Origin: Melastoma dodecandrum
Taxonomy: Eukaryota; Streptophyta; Magnoliopsida; Myrtales; Melastomataceae
Assembly: GCA_029817715.1 (NCBI GenBank)
Contig: JARUPY010000190.1
Coordinates: forward strand, 620,001 to 684,000
Reading direction: 5' to 3'
DNA: 64,000 bases
Each line of letters starts with the position of its first letter. The stretch's first letter is position 1. The notes below the pieces were generated by a model, which was given only the letters and a program-made list of their open reading frames with translations, did not search any database and had not been told where the DNA came from. The translations under genes were made by a program, and so were the position numbers. This document shows, in pieces, positions 10,631 to 22,160 of this stretch.

Positions 10631-12261
10631 GGGTTTGTTTGTGGAACTGCGATGCTCCCATACAAAATTAGAACAAGCCCCCCTACCCGGAATACTGTCC
10701 TGACATGAATGGAGTACTACGTTGTCCAAAAAAAAAAAAAAAAAAGAAAATGTCTCTCCATCCGGTTCTTCTCGTGTAACTGCGGTCAAGTCGAGTCGGC
10801 TTATTACACATCATATCCACCCTCGTCCAGCCAAACTTACCCTAAGATTTAGAGGTGAAGACATCAATTTCAAATATAAATACCATTATTATCCCACACC
10901 ATAATAGTTATACTCCGTGGATAATACGCAAATAGTAAGTCTCTGTTAAATAAAAGCGTGACATGTTCGTTTTTAACTGATGGTATTAAAGCATTTGCGT
11001 AGCCACAACGTATGCTCATCCTGTCTTCCAAGACTATTCAGGCCAACCTCTTTAAAAGCCAAAACCTTAGTACATAACATTTATGTCGTCGTCCCTTTTA
11101 GGCCTCTCGTTTCTTCTTCCATGGGGGAGGCGTGGGCTTTCGAGGGTGCGCACATCACGGAGACAACAAGAACAAAATAGGGGTAATTATTTGATTTGAA
11201 TAAAGATATCTCATTCATTTTTTGAAATTCTTATTAATGTTTCTAATAATCTCGATTTCTAATGCATTAAAATATTCACTTTTTTTTAGAATATTTTTGT
11301 GAATAATAAATGTGTAATAAATATTCCAGCATAACCCGCCAGAAAGTCTTCTCTTCAAGTCGTTCGACGTACCAAAGAATAGTTAAACACATGGCGGCAA
11401 TAAACATTCACTAGATGTCGTATATATTATTAGTTCCATTTCTTTAATATTCCCGATTAAAATCTATAATAATTTGAATAATTATGCATTAATTATTTTT
11501 AAAAAGTGACCCGATGGCTACACTTAAAATGTTATTTATAATTCATGCACGATGAATAATTTCTATGCAAATTATAAGATTATAGAGTGATCAAATGTTT
11601 CATCCACCGACAGCGAAGATAAATGCTTGGTTTGGAGGAGGGACTTGGCCAAGTCAAAGTCTTCCAATGTTTGGTTTTATTTCTCTCGTGCCCGTTTCGT
11701 GGAAAGTCGAAAATGTTCCCGATGTTGATCGTGACAATGACTTCCATCCGAGATAAGATGCGTGTTTCTCTAGAATTCGAAGAAAAGAAATCTCAAAGTG
11801 CCAATAGTTCCTGCCTATATGTTGTTAGCTGGCTGTGCCTTGTAAAGGCCCTTCTACATAGCATCATCGGGCTCGTCTGTCTGCTCTTAAGGGTATTGGC
11901 CGGAGCTGCGGATCGGTTTGGTCGATGCGGCCAGGGCTGGGGCTGCTGCGACGGACAAGAGGGAGAGAACTGACAGGGATATGTGATGGATAGTTTCGGA
12001 CAACATTAAGGCAATACAATTGTTAACTATTACGATGACAATAACACGTAAGCAGCAAACTGTCGGTTTGGAAAATTCTGTCTGGGCGTCTAGATCCGAG
12101 CTTTTCCATGTTTACTTTTCTTTAAGTTATGGAACATTTCAGATGAAGCTGAGGGAGAAAATCATATAGATGCACAAAAGTTTGGCACTTAATAACTTTT
12201 ACGTTTTGTGAGTATCGATGCATTTGTTTATATCTCATCTTCTCGAAATCGGGTTTCATCG
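10631..12261. other. Intergenic, no supported gene
   Basis: A 116-aa frame at 11623-11973 has no domain I recognise and is not supported as a gene. The phrase around 11857-11881 (CATAGCATCATCGGGCTCG) recurs near 22160, showing shared duplicated sequence. The rest is AT-rich with no clear structure. Confidence 0.4.
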
Positions 12262-12494
12262 GAAGATGTTTCGGCATCCGGGTGTCGTCCCGGTTCGAAC
12301 CCTGAACAGCAAATGGAATTTATGTATGGAGCACTACTCGCCCAAGTCACTTACTTGATCTCACGAGTAATATTTAAGACTCGGCGAAGGATCAAGAGTA
12401 GATGATATGATAATTAAGCAACTCATAGTTGCATCACATTCTTTTGTAATTATGAGACTTGCTAACATATATTCGATACCATAAGAGTCTCGCT
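12262..12494. repeat. Duplicated thaumatin 3' flank with a pol III B-box-like motif
   Basis: This matches 35609-35836 almost base for base, with a sharp left border at GATGTTTCGGCATCCGG. It includes GGTTCGAACCC (12292-12302, and 35635-35645 in the other copy), which fits an internal pol III B box as found in tRNA-derived SINEs. No convincing A box was found, so a SINE origin is only a possibility. Confidence 0.6.
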
Positions 12495-12708
12495 CATATG
12501 ATCATGATACTTTTGTTTCTTCCTGGGCAGAAGACAACCTTGTAGTTGGTCCCGCCAGGGCAAGTGAACGTGCTCGTTGGATCGTCCTTAGGGTAACTAT
12601 ACGCCTGCGGGCACCTGGCCTTGAAGAACCTGGAATAGTTTGTAGGGCCACGACCAGGACAAAGAAGGAGAAGAAGGAGGGATTGGCGCCCTGCATTAGG
12701 GAGCTCAT
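12495..12708 (-). pseudogene. Thaumatin-like gene with large internal deletion
   Basis: The start is a signal-peptide segment ([19 protein letters not shown]) nearly identical to the gene at 35837-36550. It then jumps directly to the last 60 or so codons, ending in the same [11 protein letters not shown] tail frame. About 500 bp of the middle, including the thaumatin signature and acidic cleft, is missing. Downstream of the join the open frame is out of register. A TATA-like motif remains at 12767-12774. It is a dead duplicate of the 36-kb copy. Confidence 0.9.
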
Positions 12709-12788
12709 GTTGTGATATTGGCTGTGTTGTTATGACTTTGCATAGGCATTCGAATGGGGGAGGCTTTTTATATAGAAGTGCTTGGTGT

Positions 12789-12863
12789 AAATATTTTCGT
12801 CTGTAAAGAATATTTATGTTCTTCTACATAAAAAATATTTTCGTCTGTAAAGAATATTTATGT
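12789..12863. repeat. 31-bp direct repeat upstream of the deleted thaumatin copy
   Basis: A 31-bp unit with core TTTTCGTCTGTAAAGAATA occurs at 12789-12819 and again at 12833-12863. It lies just upstream of the thaumatin pseudogene promoter. No function can be assigned. Confidence 0.75.
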
Positions 12864-12956
12864 AAAAAGTGTTTACAAACAAGTCCAAATATTTATGTTC
12901 GTCGGTCAGAGAGTAGTATCCCCACGCTCTTAACGACACAACTGTATGGAACAGGA

Positions 12957-14955
12957 TACTGATCTGGAACAGGAAGCCGAAACCCCTGCCAGAAACAGAG
13001 TCGTCTCTGACAACGATGAGGACGAACTGCAGGAGGTCACTCCTATAGCTGTTGCTGCTCCTCAACTACTGTGTCACCCAAATCAAAGCTGAAAGGCAAG
13101 GCTGTTGCTGTGGAGTCTATCCCTGTCAAAGCCAAATGATCGGCCTCGATTGTTGTCTCTGGAAGTGTATCCTCTAGAACACGACACAAGCGCAAAAGCC
13201 CCGAGTCTGTGAGTAAGTCCCTAAAGCAGGAGGTCTTGAAAAAGACCAAGCCTACAGTAACTATCGCAGCTCAGGTAACACCTACTGTCTCTAAGGCTAA
13301 AATAGAAAAGATCATGAACGCAGAAGCTGTTCCCACCTGTGATGTCTCGCATAGGCAGATTGCTGCTTGAAAACGGCTAGACTTTAGCTGGTTCAGTGAG
13401 AATGATCTTGATATTTTGCCTTTATATGAGAAGCTGGACCTAAAGGTGTTCTGCGAAACCTATGCGAAGTCGCTGTCACAAGGATTCAAGAATTTTATTC
13501 AAATCTCACCTTTTACAGTGCTAACGATTTTGTTAAGTACATCAGGACTGTCATTGATGGTGTCCCCTTGGTGTTTTCAATCCATGATGTGAACACCCTG
13601 TATGGCTGCAAGGAGCACCCTGTTCTCCCTGTGACAAACAAGAATCAGTCTTACAACGCCATACTTGGATCAAAAGTGAAGGTGCCACAGTACCTTGAAT
13701 CTGCTGCACTAGAACTTCCTAAACGGATCCTCCATCGATCTGTCATCTTCTGTCTCCTACCAAGGACAGGAAGTCTGGATGCTGTAACAACCAGAGATGC
13801 TCAGATTATGGAGCATTTGTTGCTGGGAAAGCCATTCAACCTGGGGGCGATGATTTTTTGCTCATATGCAAGCTTGTCTTAAAGCAAAGGACAAAGCTCT
13901 CCCCTACGGTCAGGTTGTAGTTGCTCTTCTCCTCCTTCGCAACATTGATCCAAATCCTCCCACCGCACTGAAAAAATGGCGAGTTGGAAATTTTGGTCGA
14001 CAAATTATTGCAAGTATGCAATATGTGATGACTCAAGGAGGCTGGATTCAAAAATCCAAAGGGAAAGAGAAACAGTAGAAAGATGCATCTGCTACTTCTG
14101 ACAAGAGTGGACCTGCTGCTCCAAAAGCTATTGTTCCACCTTCGGCTGTTCCATCTTCTTCAACCCTGGAACAACCTCGAGAAGGTTCATCCACCTCTTT
14201 GCCCAATCTCATCAGAGAACTGCAGCGACAGATTGCTGCACAAACTGAGGAACTTAAAGTCCTCAAGGATACGCTCGCAGAGTTAGTCATTAATGTGGAA
14301 CGACAGGAGAAGCTCCTCCGTGATAATCTGCAGTAATGTGTTTTGTTTATTTTCCAACACCCTAGACCTACTGTAATGGTCTTAAATAAGTGACTGATGA
14401 TGTGTACCCCTTTTGGGATGAACTATTTTAATATTCTGTAGTTTGGTTTCATTCTCTACGTATGTTGTGAGAATACCTTCTACAGGACCTTAGATATCCT
14501 CTTTCTAACTTCTATACTTTTTGATATGACAAAAAGGGGGGAGAGATTTTGGAGAACTTTGAAAATAGTAAGTAACAATTAAGGGGGAGATAACACAGAG
14601 ATATAGCGTATGCTAATCTCAAACCCATAAGAATTCTTGTGATATTTAGCGGGATAGAAGCCTAAACCTACTATAAGGTACATTAACCTTCTATAAGGGT
14701 ATGCAAAATTTGAGCATAGCTTATTTTTGCTGGGAGTGCAGAAGCTCATGCTACTGTCGGGCTAAATGCACAGGAGCCTTGTCCCTGTAATCTGTACAAG
14801 CTAAATGCTTACATAGAAGCTTTTGCACTCTGCAAAAGTAAAAGCTTCTATAAAGTGTCATACAATCTCTATCTTAGGGGGAGTTTGATATGTCATCTTG
14901 TATGAACATATCTCCTATGGATGAAAGTTTTGTCATCATCAAAAATGGGGGAGAT
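12957..14955 (+). mobile_element. SIRE/Maximus-type Copia internal remnant with accessory (env-like) ORF
   Basis: Degenerate reading frames run toward the plus-strand LTR at 14956. The best piece (about 13450-13860) includes DGVPLVFSIHDVNTLYGC and DAQIMEHLLLGKPFNLG. Its look and position, between pol and the 3' LTR, suit the extra ORF of SIRE-type elements. The stops and shifts show it is decayed. A polypurine tract, AAAAATGGGGGAGA, lies at 14941-14954 immediately before the LTR. Gag, protease, integrase and RT are absent, so the 5' part has been lost. Confidence 0.62.
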
Positions 14956-16790
14956 TGTTGACAAGATTTTGATGATGAGTCAAACAGCAGGTTTGACCTG
15001 CTATGACTTTACAGAAGCTGAAACCTCCTATAACGAAGATACGCTTCGTAAGAGAGGAAAAATATCACGAAAATATTTTCTTCACCCTCAAATGATCATT
15101 TCAGATCAAGAGACGTGTTTAGAGAATATTTCCATAAATAGATTTTTCAATAATTAATTATTTGTTAATTAATTATTTGATTATCTCAATTAAATTATTA
15201 ATTCAAAAAGAGAATATTCTTTGGAATATTATTTGGATTAATATTTCGTCCAGATACATTGTAAACATTAACTGGAACGAATTATATAAGTTTGGAAGTA
15301 TTTGATTAATATTTCCTTATATAGAAGGTCACAGTTGCTGTAACTGGCCGAACCTTCTGTAACGCATTATCTGAGGATTTAATTGTCGAAACAAGGCAAA
15401 ATTAAATCTGGATGTTCCAACCAGATATTTGCACGACCCCATCATCATAATTCTCAAGATGGAAACAAAATATATTTCCGTTTCTAACTATAGAAGGTTA
15501 TCAACAAAAATCTGGTCCAACCTTATATAACGAGATTTCTGATGATTGGATGGTGTGATCAACGTAAAATCAGATAAATTCCGTTCCCAATTACCTGATG
15601 GACGAAGGGAATGAATCTGGTCACATTTTGTTTATGGTAAAATAAATTTTCTTAATTACAGGAAGACGGAACTACTATAAGAAAGAAAACATAAAAAAAA
15701 TGTTAGAGAGATTTAGATCAGAGGTAAGTCTTGGCATTTGACAACGTTAGTGGTGTTTAACGTGTGTGCAAGTGTGCAGGACGGATTCTCCAGGCGAGCG
15801 TCCTCGCAGGAAGTAACTACAGCAAGTTGAGCGTGGGTGAAGCCGCTCCGGTGACTTCGTTGCGTACGGATCTGAGAGACCGGAACTTTGTCCGTGACGT
15901 CAGACTGCGTGCATCAGGGCCTGGGGAAGGGTTCGTTGGTGGCGAGTAGGCGTACAGAGTTGGTCAGAGAGAAGGAGTCCGTAGTAGGGGTTTAGTGGTG
16001 AGGGACCTCCAACCTTCTGTAGTTGGTTATTTTGTTATCTGTGCGTTTGCAGCAGGTGTGCATTAGTGAAGCCACTCCGTAGGCATCGTTGGCTGTAAAT
16101 CCGAAGGACTTGGCCAGGAGTGCTGTCCGTAACGTTGGGTGGGCGTACAGCAGGTCCAAGAGAAGGTTTCTGCAGCAGGCGTAAGTGGTAAGGGACTGCA
16201 ACCTACTGTAGACGTGTTATCTTTATTTGTTTTGCAGATTAAACCAAAAATACAAAAAGAGAAGCATATCAGAGACATCCAAACACTTGGAGAAAGCATC
16301 ATCGAATATGTTCGCTGATCCATAGAAGAAATAGCTCGCTATAACGTCACAGAAGGCTGAAGCTTCCAGCCAACGTTCTGTGCTCGTGCAAGTCTGGTTG
16401 ATTTCCTTGTGATTCAACCTAGACATATTCTAAACTCAGCAAGAGAGTTTCTTGCATTAGTAAAGCTAGTCTTACCATCCCGTGGTCAAAGAAATTGTTT
16501 TCTTACACCACAGAAGGTTTTACCTTCTACATTGTAATCTATATACGAGTTATTAGTGAAAAGTGATCGACAGTGGACGTAGGTATTTTCATCGAACCAC
16601 GATAAAATCCTTTTTGTTCTACGACTCATTTCGAAGTCGATTTCATTCGTTCCGTAATTACAGAAGCTTGAAGGCTCTGTAAATTACAGCAATTACTTCC
16701 GCTGTGATGATTGTGAAAAAGCGTTTAAGAATTCCTTAATTGGACTTAACACTAATTCACCCCCCTCTTATTGTAATCTTTGGGCCAACA
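14956..16790 (+). mobile_element. 3' LTR of the SIRE-type Copia element
   Basis: It starts TGTTGACAAGATTTTGATGA directly after the polypurine tract and ends GGGCCAACA. The length of about 1835 bp is usual for SIRE-type LTRs. It contains several AGAAGGT/ACCTTCT words and GAAGCTTC motifs. Just inside the 3' end it carries the ACTAATTCACCCCCCTCTT block, which appears inverted in the LTRs at 5611 and 16795. Confidence 0.8.
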
Positions 16791-16794
16791 ATCC

Positions 16795-18395
16795 TGTTGG
16801 ATCGTTCAGGAACACTAAGAGGGGGGTGAATTAGTGTTTATAACTTTTTCGCCCTTTCTTGGTGTAAGCGGAAGCGTACTGTATCACAGCAAAGCGTTTC
16901 TCAGAATGAGAAATACTTTACTGTAACTGTTACGATTTTGTCGAGTAGGTTTTCGTACTAGTGTTGCGCGATCGTAATGGACACAGTGATTTATAGTGGT
17001 TCGGCCTTAATTGACCTACGTCCACTTTCCACCAACAAGGTGATTCCACTATATAAAATAATGGGTGCAAAAAGCCCTTGCACTAGCTTAAGAGACAACC
17101 ACAAAGTTGAATTACAAAGATCACGAAGATAGAAACCACAAAGATCACAAAGAAAACCACAAAGCCACTTAGAAGGTATCCGTCCTACACTCAGTTCGGA
17201 CGTGCACGGTTACCACAGCGGTGACTCACTGCACTACACACCCAGTGCCTAGGATGGAATTTTCCGATCCGTTGGCTTCCACGCAACCTGCTTTACTAAC
17301 CCTCTGTTTCAGGCGTTCAAGACTTCTGCATAGCACCCCTGTGCTCGGGAGGAACTCTTTCCACTCCGGCGGCGTTCCCAACTCCTGCTCTACCCTGCAG
17401 GCACGAGACTTCTGGCGCGCACCCGCAAGTGCGTGTCTAACTACTCAAACTCCGTAGGCTCGAGACTTCCCTGCGAAAAGACACGACAAGAACGGCTTCT
17501 TGCCGATGGGTCAGCAACCGGTTACTGAATTCAGAGCAGGTATTCACTTAGCTTCCCTCAGACGATTCGCCGGCTGCTCGTTGAACGCACCGAGGACACC
17601 TAGTCCCTCTCAGACGATCAAAGGATCTGACCTCAGCCCATTGACACTCTCACACGCAGCTTGCAAGAGAAAGAACCAGGAGACACTTAGCACCTTCCGC
17701 TCTCCGTCGACGCACAAAGCTCACTTAGACCACTTAGACCACACAGACGCACAAAGGCAAAGGCAAAATGTCGTCCTTGGTCTGATTATAACGGAGAAAG
17801 AAGCATAAGGGACGTCCAGGCAATCTTCGAGATTTGTTGCCAAAACTGGCAGCCAGGATTCAGCAACAGTCTGCTCAACGTTTGCTGTGTCATAGAAGGA
17901 AAGATACCAACGGTAACTTCCTTTACTCATCTCAATCAAATAAATTATTTCCAATCTCCAACATCTTATCATAATCATATCTAATCGATTATAATAATCA
18001 AATGTATTCGATTTGATATTTTCTCCCTTTACAGCGAGATGTTGCTGCAGGGAATCAGAGAAATATATTGTTTCCAAAACTATCATTTGGAAAGGTAATC
18101 TCAATATATTTTGTTGCCTAAGTGCTTATGATAAGATCATTAGGCTACATTAAGTGAACCTAGACTCTCAGACTAATAATCTGAGATAGATTAAAATAAA
18201 TCTTAAATTAAATCGTGGTTATCAAAAATATGTTTCCATATTTTCAACGTCTATGCGTAAAATCACAGTAGCATCGTGCTGGAACACAGTAATATATAGC
18301 TGTTACTAGCTGTGGTTCAGCAACGCATTGCTCAAGCTCATCACTAAGGATGAACACATAACTTGTGAATCATCATCATCAAAACCAGGTTAGCA
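16795..18395 (-). mobile_element. Inverted solo LTR with 5-bp target duplication
   Basis: The plus-strand text runs TGTTGGATCGTTCAGGAACA to CCAGGTTAGCA (1601 bp), with TG...CA ends. It is flanked by AATCC at 16790-16794 and 18396-18400, a 5-bp target duplication typical of LTR retrotransposons. No internal region is present, so it is a solo LTR made by LTR-LTR recombination. It landed at the very end of the plus-strand LTR that ends at 16790, so it is the younger insertion. Confidence 0.85.
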
Positions 18396-18396
18396 A

Positions 18397-18603
18397 ATCC
18401 CCACGCTCTTAACGACACAACTGTGTGGAATATGATTTTTGCAGTGTGATTATCCGGAAATGTCAGTCGCAACGTCTTGCCTAGGCGATGCTTCGTCATC
18501 TACTTCTCTTGTTAGGATGCATCACCGTCCTCAATAAATAGCAAGAGACAAGGCGGCTGGCTCAAGGACATATTATTACAGAAACACCTCTTCGACAACG
18601 AGC
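18397..18603. repeat. Repeated upstream module (copy 1 of 2)
   Basis: The segment beginning CCCACGCTCTTAACGACACA and continuing through TATGATTTTTGCAGT and ACATATTATTAC is found again, diverged, at about 20722-20895. Its first 34 bp also occur at 12918-12951. It precedes the Gnk2-like pseudogene, so it may be that gene's promoter. Confidence 0.6.
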
Positions 18604-19060
18604 ATGATAACCCCGAAATTCATCCTCGGGATCAACGTTGCCATGTCCCCCGTCCTCATCCTGCCACCAACATGCCAGGGCGACATCCCGCACGGCCTCC
18701 GGCTTACGGACAGGTTACCCATTCATGTGGAGAGAGAGAGAGGGACCCAGATCCCCTCACTCATTACCAAGGACTGGTTAGGAAGGTAAGGGCCGAGTTG
18801 ATCCAACGCAAGCACCAGTACGGTTTTACGCACCGCTACCAATTGGAGGATATTTGCTTCGGATTCGGTCAATGGGACGTCGAAAGGTTCTCGGCCGACC
18901 AATGCATTAGCTGCCTGCACGTCGCGGACGTCGACATGCAGCAAGCGTGCAGAAATTTCATATAGGTGGATATGATCCTCGAAGGATGTCGCATGAAGAT
19001 TGCGGACGAAGACTTTAAATGGGGACCGTTCCGAGAACAAGCAAATACCGAGTCACTTTT
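18604..19060 (+). pseudogene. Gnk2/DUF26-like secreted protein, broken
   Basis: A Met at 18604 opens a hydrophobic leader-like frame that runs into a GAGAGAGAGAG tract. The recognisable domain continues in another frame: ELIQRKHQYGF..., then CFGFGQWDVERFSADQCISC, which resembles the DUF26 C-x8-C-x2-C region but has Trp where the first Cys of the motif normally stands. An in-frame TAG follows CRNFI, after which the domain end VDMILEGCRMK resumes. DUF26/Gnk2 proteins are secreted antifungal or plasmodesmata-associated proteins. A frameshift, a stop and a lost cysteine argue for a pseudogene. Family assignment is moderate. Confidence 0.55.
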
Positions 19061-19708
19061 CTTTCTCAGTCCATCTGATTTTGGAAATCTTAGCATGAAA
19101 AGTTTGAGCATTGGTGCCCTCTTGCTCAGTGATTTTAAAATGAGATTAACAAAAGCCTCCCATGGATTCGATCTCTGGAGATACAAAACAAAAGACTCTC
19201 TGACATGTCCCTTGGTCGTGAAATAACTGAGATTTCATCGTTGTTTCGCTGAGTTTTAAAATTATTTGCCTAAATCCTTTAAGTTGGTATTTCAAAAATT
19301 TGAAGAATTTTAACACCGATTTTGAAAAAAATAAAAAAAGGAAATATGTGTTTGAAATCCGTTTGAAAAGTAAAGTCAATTTCTCTATTTTTAACACGAA
19401 ATCGGTGTTAAACATTTATAGATATTAATCATGGAAATGTTTTTTTTTTAACTTCTATGAAATGAAAAGATCTTGCTTTACTATAGAGTTCATGAGTTGA
19501 CTCACGTTTCCAAAAGTAAAGTCGATTTATCTGTTTTTAATATTGTTAAACATTTATAGACATGGAAATGTTTTTTTTAATTTCTATGGAATGAAAAGAT
19601 CTTATTTTACTATACTTGATTGATTTTACTGATATTTGGAAAGGTCATTGCCTATTAAAAGGGCCACATATCAATCTCGGAAGCAGAAAGGAATAGAGGA
19701 AGAAAGGA

Positions 19709-20123
19709 ATGGCGTGTTCATCATCAACATTCATGAAGCAATTTGTTGTTGCTTTGATCTTGTCTGCCTTCATCACGGCGAACTGTCTGCAACCTGATTC
19801 CAGTACCTTGTTCATTCCCTTTACTGTTTTGTTTTTCTTTCGTCCCCGTGAACAAACTTTTTTTGTAAATGTGGATTTGATGTTGTCTAAGTATATATAT
19901 GTTTGCATGCACGCATACAGCTTGGAATGGCAACCAAGGCAGGGATTCTCGCTCTGCTGGTGTGCATGCAGGTACGAATGATGACGAAGGAGGCGTCTTT
20001 GCTGGTCCGTGCAAGACAAAGGCCGATTGTGCGAAGCCATGCGCTGCCCTGGGTTACTTGACGACTGCATTTCGCTGTGTCCCTTACACTGGCGGTCTCC
20101 GTTGTTTGTGCTTGACTAATTAG
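19709..20123 (+). CDS. Defensin-like (six-cysteine) secreted peptide, two exons
   Basis: Exon 1 is 19709-19802 and exon 2 is 19921-20123. The 118-nt GT-AG intron ends GCATACAG, and the joined frame encodes 98 aa. Residues 1-26 form a signal peptide (KQFVVALILSAFITANC). A Gly/Asp-rich spacer is followed by the cysteine domain GPCKTKADCAKPC, then RC and LRCLC. It has C-x3-C and C-x-C pairs as in cysteine-stabilised alpha-beta (defensin-like) peptides, but six rather than eight cysteines. The likely role is extracellular defence or signalling. The intron after the signal peptide is the normal position in this family. A TATA-like CTATTAAAAG lies near 19650. No lesion is seen. Confidence 0.8.
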
Positions 20124-20700
20124 GCAATCCTTTCCCGAATGATGAATAATTAGCACAAACACATCGCGTCGCATCGCTAAGATCTTCTTAGTTTTTAACT
20201 AGCCGACACCCAAAGCCCTCGCCTGCCGCCGTCTGCTTTCGACTAAACTCGACATATTCAAAAACATGAAAAGAGATGAGCAACCAAACCACACTGGTAA
20301 CATGATAAAAGATGAGGCAGGGGAAAAGACGGTGCAGCTTATGAGTACTGATGGAAGTATATATCGTAGCGTGCACTCAAATGAAAATGGTTGAAGGTAT
20401 TTAGAAAATATATGATCATTTACTTTTCTAGCGTTCCTGGGAATGTCCGGATCTACGGCATCGAAATGCTTCCCCGAAAGGATGAGATAGCCCGGGCTTT
20501 CCTGCATTCGGGCGATCTCGAAGTATTTCAAATAATTCTATCGAAAATAGGCGCACAAGCGGCCCATATGCTATCCCGTGTCGTGTAGCGGCTGGTGTTT
20601 TCCGTTCGGGGTCACGGCAGCTCCTTGAAATGTATTCAATTGGCTCATTCCCACACTTGATTTTGCAGCCCATTTAGGACCGCATAATGAATACGACATG
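20124..20700. other. Intergenic stretch
   Basis: The 3' flank of the defensin-like gene is followed by short unrecognised frames. A CTTGAAATGTATTCAATT phrase near 20625 recurs near 22035. No gene is supported. Confidence 0.35.
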
Positions 20701-20721
20701 TTCATCGATCAGACAGTATCC

Positions 20722-20895
20722 CCTCGCCCGTAACAACACAACCGTATGGATATGATTTTTGCAGTCTGATTATATCCGAATGTCTGTCCCAAAGTCTTGA
20801 TCATTACTAGGTAAACAGGACGAAGCTTCACTAGCTATTTCGTTTGTTCGGATCAACAGACACGGCGGCTCACTGACATATTATTACCGAAACAC
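20722..20895. repeat. Repeated upstream module (copy 2 of 2)
   Basis: This is a diverged copy of 18397-18570, sharing TATGATTTTTGCAGT, an ACATATTATTAC block and GAAACACCT. What lies downstream (20950-21450) should therefore be a relict of a duplicated gene, but I could not recognise a protein in it. Confidence 0.55.
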
Positions 20896-22160
20896 CTTCT
20901 TCGGTTTTTCTTTCCTTTTTTTCCTTCATCGAAGTTTTCCTTCGACTATGTTTGCCGTACAAAGTCGCACGGATGACCGGTACTTGGCATGTTTACAATC
21001 GATTGGTGGGCTACGTCAGCGCGCAAGTTAGCCGGAGCACCAAAACCGTCAAGGAAACGCCTCCTAGTGCACGGGGATGTCATAAATTCCGGGTACCTAC
21101 CTGCCCTCATGACCATGAGCGGCTTTCGTCATCTCGTCCTTGGTTTTACAGTTAGAACCATCACGTTAAACAGACCAAACAAATCCCCCTTCTTCATTTT
21201 GAAATTTAAAATGGTTGAATAAGGCCTTGTTTCTTAATGTTGTTTGGTTCTTCTTGGCAGAGGGATCCATCTGCTTCAGTGGTGAATCGGGAAGGCCATG
21301 CCGGGGGGTACGACAACTGTCGAGGTTATACATAACCAAAATCAGACGGACTGAGGGAAGAACTCCGGTCGAAATCATCTGTAGAGATCGAATCCATGGG
21401 AGGCTTCTGTTAATATCTGTTGTACCAATGGCCAAGTTTTTCATGGGATGATTTCACGGACTAATGCTGAGCCTTTGTCGGGACCAAAATCAGACGGACT
21501 GAGAAAAGAAAGAAAGAAAGAGAAGTAACTTGGTATTTGCTTGTGGTGAACAACGAGCTCTACGGCGAAACCACCCGATGATGGAGCTGAGGAAGTAAGT
21601 CGAGAAACCGTCGGTCTGTAGAGGGTCGTCTCCTCGTGACGCTGCCCAGACGGTGGTGCTCTACGGCTGGGATACGAGGGAGGAGACTCCCCAGTGAAAG
21701 AATGTTTTTGCTAATGTAACTCCGCATCAAACTCTCGAACGATCTTCTTCAAGTTCACAGCAATGGCCAGACTGTTGCTCATATACTCCCTCGTCTTCCT
21801 TGACCTGGTCGTCTTCCCCAGCCGTTGACGCGGCCTCCACCAGTTCATCCACACGGGTCTCCCCGTAAGTCATGGCCGCGCTCATGCGTTTTAGTCGTGT
21901 TAGGGAGGGGGGAGGGGGAAGAGGTGTGCCTCTTGGAGGGAAAGGATGGATGGCAGGGTCTATTGGGATGATGGACAGTGCGTATTGATCTTACAATGCC
22001 ATCCTGAACGTATTGATCTTACAGTGCAACTCCTCGAAATGTATTCAATTCGCCAATTCCCTCCCTTTGATAATGGAATACGACGTGTTCGTCGGTCATA
22101 AATATTCTACATAAACACTTGTTTGTAAATCACTTTTAATGTTTGTAAAGGCCCCCCCTT
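20896..22160. other. Unassigned stretch with short frames
   Basis: No domain is recognised on either strand. A minus-strand 53-codon frame starting near 21887 is acidic but unsupported. The sequence near 22036-22110 resembles that near 20625-20740, evidence of local duplication. Confidence 0.3.

Noticed and set aside
11623..11973. 116-codon open frame as a gene
   Set aside because: No domain, signal or splice support was found, and part of it recurs in a duplicated non-coding segment near 22160.
12285..12305. tRNA gene
   Set aside because: Only a B-box-like motif is present, with no cloverleaf or A box.
18723..19186. Minus-strand frames of about 105 codons
   Set aside because: They lie opposite the Gnk2-like relict and have no recognisable domain.
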